From positions 1 through 42,592 of IMG/VR virus record IMGVR_UViG_3300025087_000149: a DNA stretch of 42,592 nucleotides. One strand, given 5' to 3'. Shown piece by piece: positions 6,562 to 12,475 of the stretch (within the stretch, counting starts at the first letter, position 1; each line of letters begins with the position of its first letter). The notes under the pieces are model-generated. The model was not told the origin of the DNA. It did no database searches and saw only the letters and a program-made list of their open reading frames with translations. A program made the position numbers and the translations under genes. The stretch comes from a virus.

Positions 6562-7175
6562 TGGCAGACTTTATCTATAACGAAGACACAAGGATTCACA
6601 CGCTCAATGGAAAGATAATCCCATCGGTTTCAAATATTGTCGAACCGCTTTCAATGGATTATTCAAAAGCGCATCCCGGCAAGCTTGAATATAAGAAGGA
6701 TTTAGGGAATGCGTTCCATGAATGTATCCGGTTGTTTCTTAATAATGATTTAGACGAGGATTCCATTGACGAAGTCTTGATTATACCTTTTAAGCAATTT
6801 CGCGAATTTTGGCTAGAGGATGAATTTGAGGGCTTACCGCTACCCACGTCAATTGCAATAGAACACCCCTTCTGTAACGAGAAATTGGAATACTGCGGCA
6901 AGCCCGACCTTGTAACAAAAGATACTATTTACGACTGGAAGCTACGCAAATACGATCCCCTTTGTGACCCGCTCAGATTGGCTGGTTATGCTGGATTAAT
7001 TTCAGACTTCCTGCCAAAGAGAAAAATAGTTGTGGAATTTAGCCTTGATGGCGGATACAGGGTACACAATGCAGAAAAGAAACAAGCATGGCCTCTGTTT
7101 CGCAAATTACTGGAATGGTACTGGAAGAAAAAAGAATTTGAAACCTTATTGGAGAATTGGAGAAAAAGTATATGA
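6561..7175 (+). CDS. PD-(D/E)XK exonuclease, RecT partner
   Basis: 204 residues. The active-site order is H at FHECI, then GKPDLV (about residue 113) and YDWKLRK (about 125), followed by LAGYAGL with the usual Q/Y helix. This is the RecB/Cas4-like nuclease arrangement, in which two acidic residues and a Lys bind metal and cleave. Coupled directly to recT, it is most likely the 5'-3' exonuclease that makes ssDNA for annealing. It is shorter than RecE. Confidence 0.85.
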   Translation: MADFIYNEDTRIHTLNGKIIPSVSNIVEPLSMDYSKAHPGKLEYKKDLGNAFHECIRLFLNNDLDEDSIDEVLIIPFKQFREFWLEDEFEGLPLPTSIAIEHPFCNEKLEYCGKPDLVTKDTIYDWKLRKYDPLCDPLRLAGYAGLISDFLPKRKIVVEFSLDGGYRVHNAEKKQAWPLFRKLLEWYWKKKEFETLLENWRKSI

Positions 7176-7900
7176 GTGAAACAGTGATTGAGTCTGGGCA
7201 ATCTGTAGAAAACCAATTGAAAGGACAGGCAGTAAGCCTGAGAGAATCAGCACAATCTATTGCCGTGACTGATGAAAAGAGTTACCTGTTTGCCGGGCAA
7301 TTCGCAAAAGACATTAAGGATTGTAAAAGTAAAATACTAGATTATTTTAAACCACTAAAAGAGGCTGCCCATAAGGCACACAAGACCATTACGCAGAGGG
7401 AAGCTGAGGAAATAAAACCGCTTGATGAGGCTGATACAATCGTAAGAAAGGGAATATCTGACTACCTGAACGAACAAGAACGAATCAGAAAAGAAACACA
7501 GAGAAAAGCAGAAGCCGAAGCAGCCGAAGCAGCCAGAATTGAGCAAGAAAAGATATTAAAACAAGCTGTCAAAGCTGAGGAAAAAGGCAATACTGAAAAG
7601 GCCGAATCTTTGATTGAAAAAGCTGAAAACATATATTTTCAGCCGGTTATAATACCATCTATCATACAGAAAACAACTAAATTAGAAACCGGTGGTGGGA
7701 TTACCAGGAAAACAGAAATCGAAGTTGAGATTTACAATGAAATTAATTTTCTTAAAGCAATTACTGTAGGCAAAGTACCACTGGCAGCTATAGAATTTAA
7801 GCTCGGAGTGATTAAATCTTGGGTAAAAACTATGAAAATCAAGCATGGAGAAATTCCTGGGCTTTTAATCAAAGAAACGTCTGGTGTCTCTATTAGATAA
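7172..7900 (+). CDS. Coiled-coil protein of the recombination operon
   Basis: 242 residues from ATG 7172, which overlaps the preceding TGA (ATGA). A helical N-terminal half (FAKDIKDCKSKILDYFKPLKE) and a strong coiled coil rich in Glu, Ala, Lys and Arg (about residues 85-160) precede a C-terminal KxxIEVEIY..FLKAI domain. Proteins with this architecture are common next to phage recT/nuclease pairs, but I cannot name a function. An SSB- or Gam-like accessory role is possible and unproven. Confidence 0.75.
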   Translation: MSETVIESGQSVENQLKGQAVSLRESAQSIAVTDEKSYLFAGQFAKDIKDCKSKILDYFKPLKEAAHKAHKTITQREAEEIKPLDEADTIVRKGISDYLNEQERIRKETQRKAEAEAAEAARIEQEKILKQAVKAEEKGNTEKAESLIEKAENIYFQPVIIPSIIQKTTKLETGGGITRKTEIEVEIYNEINFLKAITVGKVPLAAIEFKLGVIKSWVKTMKIKHGEIPGLLIKETSGVSIR

Positions 7901-7904
7901 TTTC

Positions 7905-7980
7905 CTGCGGGGAGGGGCGGATCCCAAAACTGACGTGCTAAAACCTCACGGCAGACAATTACTTTATACACTCCCCGCAG
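7905..7980. promoter_or_regulatory. Structured RNA element with nested hairpin
   Basis: CTGCGGGGAG (7905-7914) pairs perfectly with CTCCCCGCAG (7971-7980). The interior holds CTGACGTG and CACGGCAG (one mismatch) as a second hairpin. No good T-run follows on the plus strand (TTTAACTTTT). It begins four bases after the stop of the coiled-coil gene. It could be an attenuator or processing site between the recombination genes and the rest of the operon. Confidence 0.6.
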
Positions 7981-8007
7981 TTTAACTTTTAGAAAGGAAG
8001 GTGTTAA

Positions 8008-8127
8008 ATGGAATCTGTACGAGGGTTGCAGGTTGATAGGCGTTTGTATAACGTAACTAAATTAAAAGCGCAAATTGCGCTGCCTGCAAACCCTATTAAC
8101 TTTTCGGACAGGTCAAGTTGTGGTTAA
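8008..8127 (+). CDS. Small basic protein (39 aa)
   Basis: ATG 8008 is preceded by AAAGGAAGG at good spacing. It reads MESVRGLQVDRRLYN and ends FSDRSSCG. Its coding DNA contains a palindrome, GCGCAAATTGCGC, and an imperfect AGGGTTGCAGG/CCTGCAAACCCT pair, so it may be partly an RNA structure. No family recognised. Confidence 0.45.
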   Translation: MESVRGLQVDRRLYNVTKLKAQIALPANPINFSDRSSCG

Positions 8128-8146
8128 GTCCACAGGTAAGTGAGAC

Positions 8147-8211
8147 GTATATCTGGACATAAGACCTTGCACTCGAAAGGCTCTGGAGTCGAGACCGAAC
8201 AAGGCATATAC
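8147..8211 (+). promoter_or_regulatory. Leader hairpin of three nested stems
   Basis: GTATAT (8147-8152) pairs with ATATAC (8206-8211), CCTTG (8165-8169) with CAAGG (8200-8204), and ACTC (8171-8174) with GAGT (8186-8189). All three are nested, giving one long interrupted hairpin. It ends 37 bases before the next start codon and may regulate that gene. Confidence 0.45.
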
Positions 8212-8247
8212 CATCCGCCTGCAACCTTATTTTTAGGGGTAACAAAC

Positions 8248-8583
8248 ATGGCTAAAGAAGTACCATACATGTCGAAATATCCTGTAGTACATATCTATGG
8301 ACAATATGCACACCACATGGAAGCTATTATACTTGGGAATAAGGTTGGATTGATGGCCTTGAAAAAAGCAATCAACACCGCTTTGTGTAGACCAGAAGGC
8401 AGGGGGTCACAGGAAGTATATGTAAATGATGGTGAAGGATACTATATTGAAATACAGGTCATACAAGACGAGAGAATAGATAATCTACCGGTGCCTTACA
8501 CGGCAGATTATGCACAAGATAAGTGTCGAAGGCTGGCTGCCTGTGCCCTATTTTTAGAAAGGGGAATATGGAAGCTAAAATAA
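8248..8583 (+). CDS. Conserved phage protein (111 aa)
   Basis: I place the start at ATG 8248, which has AGGGG upstream; the frame stays open to 8140 through the structured leader. The protein has HIYGQYAHHMEAIILGNKVGL, a DGEGYYIEI strand and a C-terminal helical segment (ADYAQDKCRRLA). It resembles small uncharacterised phage proteins that sit in early operons. No catalytic motif is evident. Confidence 0.65.
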   Translation: MAKEVPYMSKYPVVHIYGQYAHHMEAIILGNKVGLMALKKAINTALCRPEGRGSQEVYVNDGEGYYIEIQVIQDERIDNLPVPYTADYAQDKCRRLAACALFLERGIWKLK

Positions 8584-8774
8584 CAATGACGTTCAAGTAT
8601 GAACTCGACCCAGACGGTGTTTATAGAAAGCACGATAGAGATACATCCCAAAAATTGTTGAATGCCGATCTACATAATTTAACTAACGATCCCCCGTCTG
8701 TTTTTAAATGCATTAAGATTTATGATTTAGAATTCTCAGGAGAATTGATTGATGACAACACTAAAGAATGTTGA
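8568..8774 (+). CDS. Hypothetical protein (68 aa)
   Basis: ATG 8568 follows AAAGGGG and overlaps the preceding gene by 16 bases. It starts MEAKITMTFKYELDPDGVYR and ends DDNTKEC, mixed alpha/beta in character with no recognised domain. Its end overlaps the rusA start by 23 bases. Confidence 0.6.
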   Translation: MEAKITMTFKYELDPDGVYRKHDRDTSQKLLNADLHNLTNDPPSVFKCIKIYDLEFSGELIDDNTKEC

Positions 8775-9189
8775 TGTTGTGTTGTTACAAATCAATCTGC
8801 CGTTGTATTTAATTTTGCCAAGAAAGCGTGTAAAATCCAAGAGATTCTCTCTGAATCTGAATATTTACAGAAATACGCATTTTCAAGTTTTAAATCAAGC
8901 CAAGAAAATATTTGCTGGTTATGTTCTAAATTATTTAACTTCAGCTTGTTTTGCAAAGCCTTTTATTAATGGTCCAGTTGCGTTGGAATATACTTTGTAT
9001 TGGCCAAGTAAAAAGAGGGTAGACCTATCGAATGTTATAAGTGTTATTGATAAGTTTAGTCAAGATGCCCTTCAGGAAATTGGAATACTTAGAGACGATA
9101 ATGTGGATTATATAAAAAGGGTATCGTCGGAGTTTGGAGGCATAGATAAAGAGAATCCTAGATGTGTACTGAAAATAAAAACTTATTAA
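8752..9189 (+). CDS. rusA: RusA-family Holliday junction resolvase
   Basis: 145 residues. The RusA signature is present: KKRVDLSNVISVIDKF near residues 87-101 and GILRDDNVDYI near 111-121, with the catalytic acidic residues in the DLSN and DDN motifs. RusA resolves four-way junctions made by recombination and replication. AGGAG at nine bases supports ATG 8752; the neighbouring TTG at 8749 is possible. The N-terminal half is longer and more basic than in E. coli RusA (120 aa). Confidence 0.85.
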   Translation: MTTLKNVDVVLLQINLPLYLILPRKRVKSKRFSLNLNIYRNTHFQVLNQAKKIFAGYVLNYLTSACFAKPFINGPVALEYTLYWPSKKRVDLSNVISVIDKFSQDALQEIGILRDDNVDYIKRVSSEFGGIDKENPRCVLKIKTY

Positions 9190-9214
9190 TAGGGATACTA
9201 GAGTGTATGGATCA

Positions 9215-9266
9215 CCGGCAGGGGACGATCTTGAAGCCCTTCTCCTTTCTTGTTGTCCCTTGCCGG
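9215..9266. promoter_or_regulatory. Intergenic hairpin after rusA
   Basis: CCGGCAGGGGAC (9215-9226) pairs with GTCCCTTGCCGG (9255-9266) with one mismatch. No T-run follows. It fills the 100-base gap between rusA and the next gene and is likely an RNA processing or attenuation site. Confidence 0.5.
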
Positions 9267-9290
9267 AGGGTTTAAAATCGAGTTTAACCA

Positions 9291-9539
9291 ATGGGAATAA
9301 ATGATAATTTATTGAATCACGACGATGAAAAGGTATGCCCAAACTGTCAGGGTAGTGGAAGAATTACAAAGGGAGGGGAATTAATCACAGAAGAAAACAA
9401 GAAGGTATCAGATTTAACTATCAAAGAACTGCCCGAATTAATAATACAATGTATTAGGGATTGCAAAAAGCAGGACGCAGACAAGCAATATGGTGAATTG
9501 TGGCTTAAAAGGAAAAAGGAATTAAATCCATTGTTTTAA
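9291..9539 (+). CDS. Small protein with DnaJ-type Cys motif
   Basis: 82 residues. CPNCQGSGRI (about residues 16-25) is a single CxxCxGxG zinc half-site of the DnaJ kind. The rest is helical and Lys-rich (KVSDLTIKELPELIIQCIRDC). Similar one-motif proteins are widespread in phages. The upstream ribosome site is weak. Confidence 0.6.
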   Translation: MGINDNLLNHDDEKVCPNCQGSGRITKGGELITEENKKVSDLTIKELPELIIQCIRDCKKQDADKQYGELWLKRKKELNPLF

Positions 9540-9550
9540 AGGAGAATGAC

Positions 9551-9982
9551 ATGGAAACAACATTTGAAAATGCAAAAGTTGGGGATCGGGTGTATAGCCC
9601 ACTGTTTGTCGGTAAAGGAGAAACGAATGGAGAAATTATAAAAATATTGAATGCGCTAACTGCCTATTTTTCTATAGAAGTAATGCCTGACAACGCAAAA
9701 AAGGACGAATTTTTGTATGTTTTTACCGTTACTGGAGCTTATTTTTCAGACAGCAATCAAGTGCTTTTCTGGTCACGCCCGGAATTTGAAGTTCCGGTAA
9801 GGCGGGGAAGAATGGTGAAAAAGATAATGTGGATAGGGTATGACACGAAAATGCGTACCAATTATGGTGATGATAAAATACACTGGCTTCCATCAACGTC
9901 TTTATATGTTGAAAAAAACGATGCGGCAGAAGCGTGTCCAGAATATAAAGTAATTCCAATCGAAATCGAGGTTGAGGAATAA
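9551..9982 (+). CDS. Conserved phage protein with KOW/SH3-like start
   Basis: 143 residues. KVGDRVYSPLFVGKGETNGEII resembles the beta-barrel opening of a widespread phage family, continued by a YFSDSNQVLFWSRPEFEVP segment that is also characteristic. The second half is a different, tryptophan-containing domain (KIMWIGYDTKM...HWLPS). AAAGGAG precedes the ATG. Function unknown. Confidence 0.7.
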   Translation: METTFENAKVGDRVYSPLFVGKGETNGEIIKILNALTAYFSIEVMPDNAKKDEFLYVFTVTGAYFSDSNQVLFWSRPEFEVPVRRGRMVKKIMWIGYDTKMRTNYGDDKIHWLPSTSLYVEKNDAAEACPEYKVIPIEIEVEE

Positions 9983-10062
9983 AAGATGTCGATGAATGTC
10001 TAAAAAGTGACAGGGCGATGGCAATGGTTTTTCCTTATTACACAAAAGGGGGTGATGCTTAA
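9979..10062 (+). CDS. Possible 27-aa ORF with AUA start
   Basis: The ATA at 9979 overlaps the TAA stop of the gene before (ATAA). The frame continues for 27 codons (IKDVDECLKSDRAMAMVF...) to TAA 10062. GAGG lies seven bases upstream. Internal ATG codons would give only 14 aa. It is one of several candidate AUA starts in this genome. Confidence 0.3.
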   Translation: MKDVDECLKSDRAMAMVFPYYTKGGDA

Positions 10063-10064
10063 CA

Positions 10065-10205
10065 ATGTTCGGGGTAATGATTGTAAAGACTACACTTACA
10101 CTATGCCTTACATTCCTTTTAATTACCAAGGGGGGTTTGCGCATCCTAAAAAAACACGCATATTTATTAAGGACTTCTAAAATTCAAAATGAGATGTTTG
10201 TATGA
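10065..10205 (+). CDS. Small membrane protein (46 aa)
   Basis: ATG 10065 follows GGGGGTGAT. It has a hydrophobic stretch (VMIVKTTLTLCLTFLLI) and a basic tail. Its TGA overlaps the next ATG (ATGA), which supports translation of both. Confidence 0.55.
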   Translation: MFGVMIVKTTLTLCLTFLLITKGGLRILKKHAYLLRTSKIQNEMFV

Positions 10206-10546
10206 ATAAAGAAGAAATATTAAAACTTACTGCTTTGTGGTATGAATACGTTGGCATGGATCATCATAAAGACTGTGATTGCAATTGGTATATCGTGGAA
10301 GTATGGTCATACGGTGATCTACCACGTTATAGGGTAGAGCATAACGGATACATCTTTGAAAGCAAAAACTATAAGTATTATAAAAAAAGGGATGCCGTTG
10401 AGAAAGCATTTATTACAGAGATAAAAAAGGCATTTAAAAAAGAACTAAAATGGGCTAAAGAGGTTTTTAAATCATCGCAAGAGTACGATCAAATTCAATT
10501 TGAAAGGGCGGCGTGGCTAATAAACAATAAGGAGATGTTCGTATGA
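10202..10546 (+). CDS. Conserved phage protein (114 aa)
   Basis: The first half (LTALWYEYVGMDHHKDCDCNWYI, then WSYGDLPRYRVEHNGYIF) matches a recurring phage protein pattern with conserved DHHKD and CNWYI elements. The second half is a Lys-rich helix. Function unknown. A further ORF of 11 codons (10543-10578) overlaps its stop as ATGA, after GGAG. This is the last substantial gene of the rightward early operon. Confidence 0.7.
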   Translation: MNKEEILKLTALWYEYVGMDHHKDCDCNWYIVEVWSYGDLPRYRVEHNGYIFESKNYKYYKKRDAVEKAFITEIKKAFKKELKWAKEVFKSSQEYDQIQFERAAWLINNKEMFV

Positions 10547-10609
10547 GCAACAAAGATGAAATACCTTATAAGAACTAAGAGCAACGTGTATAGCGCCATT
10601 CATATTATT

Positions 10610-10792
10610 TTAATCCAAAGAATCAATATATTCTTGCGCTTTTTCTAAGCCATCTTTAATATACAACTGCCTTTGTAATTCGTGGTATTCCAACATTTTG
10701 ATGTGTAATTGTTCCATGCACTGAGTAATAAACATGGTAAGGTTTGACATCTCAAATTCGACATTGCTTAATTGTTCGTGTATGGTTTTCAT
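10610..10792 (-). CDS. Small coiled-coil protein (60 aa)
   Basis: MKTIHEQLSNVEFEMSNLTM continues as a nearly uninterrupted helix with heptad-like Leu/Ile spacing. The start overlaps the stop of the upstream gene (ATGA). It is the last gene of the long leftward region, converging on the early operon. No clear terminator was found in the gap. Function unknown. Confidence 0.6.
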   Translation of the reverse strand: MKTIHEQLSNVEFEMSNLTMFITQCMEQLHIKMLEYHELQRQLYIKDGLEKAQEYIDSLD

Positions 10793-11046
10793 TTTGGTAT
10801 GTGAGAACCTCCAAACCCTCCCGCAAAACCACTACATATGGTCAAGATTGTTTTAACAAGTTTGTGTTTTTCAAGTGATTTAATTCGTGGCTCCATAGGG
10901 CACTCAATAGGTTTATTAATTGTTTTCCTTAATTCAATAATTTCATCTCGTAAGGAAATTACAGTTTCGTAAGTTATCCTGGCTTGTAATTCAGGTTTCA
11001 TATCATTCCAGGAATCTTGACTTACTACGAGTTTGGGATCGGTCAT
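10789..11046 (-). CDS. Membrane-anchored small protein (85 aa)
   Basis: A soluble helical N-terminal region (ITYETVISLRDEIIELRKTI) is followed by a short C-terminal hydrophobic segment (LVKTILTICSGFAGGFGG). The topology suggests a tail anchor. It lies in the cluster after the holin and lipoprotein, so a lysis-related role is possible, but no lysis family is recognised. Confidence 0.6.
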   Translation of the reverse strand: MTDPKLVVSQDSWNDMKPELQARITYETVISLRDEIIELRKTINKPIECPMEPRIKSLEKHKLVKTILTICSGFAGGFGGSHIPK

Positions 11047-11231
11047 ATAGATAAAATCCTTTCAAGTTGTCCGGTGGGGCATCGCCTAGAATGCTTATAG
11101 ATCAATATGCCCTCTGATATTACAGGATGTGCCCCACATGCTCTACAATTTTCACCATATCTACCATCATCATATTTATCTTCAAGTTCTCGCCTTAATG
11201 CCTTGCTATACAATCGTTCTTTAATAGTCAT
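11043..11231 (-). CDS. Small Cys-containing protein (62 aa)
   Basis: CRACG near residue 29 and a later RRCPTG give a partial zinc site in a basic protein (MTIKERLYSKALRRELEDKY). The ATG overlaps the stop of the zinc-ribbon gene upstream (ATGA). Function unknown. Confidence 0.6.
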   Translation of the reverse strand: MTIKERLYSKALRRELEDKYDDGRYGENCRACGAHPVISEGILIYKHSRRCPTGQLERILSI

Positions 11232-11383
11232 TTTGTTATCACCGCAAGATTTAAAGCCTCTGATAAATTAAATGGTTTTCTGCATTTAATACATAAACAG
11301 GCTTCACTGTTCCAAGCGTATATCTGTAATTTAGTCTTGCAGTGTGGACATTCACAAGTGATATTCTTTCCTGTTTTACGCAT
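11228..11383 (-). CDS. Zinc-ribbon protein (51 aa)
   Basis: The ORF reads MRKTGKNITCECPHCKTKLQ and then EACLCIKCRKPFNL: two Cys pairs, CPHC and CIKC, spaced as in a zinc ribbon. Its start overlaps the stop of the previous gene and its stop overlaps the next start, so it belongs to a tightly coupled run of small Cys proteins. Probably DNA- or RNA-binding. Confidence 0.7.
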   Translation of the reverse strand: MRKTGKNITCECPHCKTKLQIYAWNSEACLCIKCRKPFNLSEALNLAVITK

Positions 11384-11597
11384 CCAAAGAGCCATCCTCT
11401 TCCTTTTGTTTACCTTTTACCATATTAGCATTTTCTAAATCCGTCCAATCACAGCCTTCGAGTATCCATTCAAAATCACAATTCCAACATTGCAAGGCTT
11501 CCGCATCCTCTATGGTTAAATCTGTTTCATCTCCGTTAGAGTAATAATTGGTTTTATTGCAATGAGGACAATTTGTTTCGTAATGTGTTATCATCAT
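11376..11597 (-). CDS. Zinc-ribbon protein (73 aa)
   Basis: Two Cys pairs, CPHC (residues 10-13) and CWNC (about 37-40), form a probable zinc ribbon; the C-terminus is acidic and Lys-rich. The start overlaps the lipoprotein stop as TAATG. It is a paralogue-like neighbour of the 51-aa zinc ribbon. Confidence 0.7.
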   Translation of the reverse strand: MMITHYETNCPHCNKTNYYSNGDETDLTIEDAEALQCWNCDFEWILEGCDWTDLENANMVKGKQKEEDGSLDA

Positions 11598-12010
11598 TAT
11601 GAATTTGATGGGAAGTAAGTTTTAACGAGCTTATTTAATGCTGGCTCATATCCCAAAGCACTGGCAATTTTCCTGATTGATTCTTTAGTTTTGGCATCAT
11701 TGGCGAATTCAACACCTTTAATTACAGCCCCAAGAGTACCGCCACGCCTTTTGGCAACCACAATGCTTGTCATCATGCCACCAATAAGACTTAGGAAACC
11801 TCCAGCAAGCCCTGTAATAGTTCCTACGCCTGGAACAAACGCATTGATAACAGGAGATGCAGATTCAATACCAGTATTGACTTTTGTGAGGATCGCTTCA
11901 AGATTTGTAGTTTCTTTACCAGTTGAATCAGTTTTGGTTTCCAGGAGATAACATCCTGATGTTGAAATGAGAAGTGCGAACACAACAGAAATTAATATTT
12001 TCGATTTCAT
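11597..12010 (-). CDS. Lipoprotein with an internal membrane segment
   Basis: 137 residues. A type II signal peptide is clear: MKSKILISVVFALLISTSGC, with lipobox STSGC. A Gly-rich hydrophobic segment lies at about residues 60-88 (VPGVGTITGLAGGFLSLIGG). It directly follows the putative holin gene with an overlapping start. Placement and topology would suit an outer-membrane spanin-like or superinfection-exclusion protein, but no family match can be claimed. Confidence 0.7.
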   Translation of the reverse strand: MKSKILISVVFALLISTSGCYLLETKTDSTGKETTNLEAILTKVNTGIESASPVINAFVPGVGTITGLAGGFLSLIGGMMTSIVVAKRRGGTLGAVIKGVEFANDAKTKESIRKIASALGYEPALNKLVKTYFPSNS

Positions 12011-12240
12011 TGTTTATTATCTCCATTTGGTAAGTCCACAGGTGTAGGATTAGTGGATAAATATTTTGCGATGCTTACTATAGAGGAAATCAATGCAGCA
12101 TACAAAAGCTTCCGTAACCCTTCTTGAAAATTGAAAGTTTCCGGGGCAATTACCATTGTAGAAATAGCTACCGTTCCTCCGCTAATTCCTGCATTCATCA
12201 AGCCTTTAAGCCATACACTAACATCTTTCATGTCAAGCAT
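12007..12240 (-). CDS. Putative holin
   Basis: 77 residues with two hydrophobic segments (GLMNAGISGGTVAISTMVIA and LLYAALISSIVSIAKYL) separated by a short PETFNFQEGL turn, and a charged C-terminus. Size and topology fit a class II holin. It is coupled to the lipoprotein gene and follows the tail-fibre gene, a common lysis-cassette position. AAGGAG precedes the ATG. No endolysin gene is found beside it. Confidence 0.6.
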   Translation of the reverse strand: MLDMKDVSVWLKGLMNAGISGGTVAISTMVIAPETFNFQEGLRKLLYAALISSIVSIAKYLSTNPTPVDLPNGDNKQ

Positions 12241-12260
12241 AAAATCTCCTTAATAAATTC

Positions 12261-12305
12261 GTGTAGCAGTATGGTTTGAAAGGAGAAAAGCCTATACTGC
12301 TACAC
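12261..12305. promoter_or_regulatory. 12-bp perfect inverted repeat before the holin
   Basis: GTGTAGCAGTAT (12261-12272) pairs with ATACTGCTACAC (12294-12305), loop 21 bases, no T-run on either side. It sits about 20 bases upstream of the holin ATG (on the minus strand) and could control holin timing. Confidence 0.6.
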
Positions 12306-12321
12306 GTTACCGCTAAGCGGA

Positions 12322-12441
12322 TTAATGAGAATTAGGTAATTTTAAATAAAAATATCCAATTATCATTGTTAATACCATACCCGCAAGGCAAAGTAAACAA
12401 GAAAAATATTGAGATATAAAATTCATACGTTTACGTAACAT
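12322..12441 (-). CDS. Small membrane protein (39 aa)
   Basis: The ORF MLRKRMNFISQYFSCLL has one hydrophobic segment (CLLCLAGMVLTMIIGYFYL) and basic N-terminal residues. No ribosome site is clear. A TTGACA hexamer lies just upstream at 12462-12457. It may be a second holin-like or antiholin-like product. Confidence 0.4.
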   Translation of the reverse strand: MLRKRMNFISQYFSCLLCLAGMVLTMIIGYFYLKLPNSH

Positions 12442-12475
12442 AAAAAGTGTTAATTGTCAAGGATTTTCTAACCCA

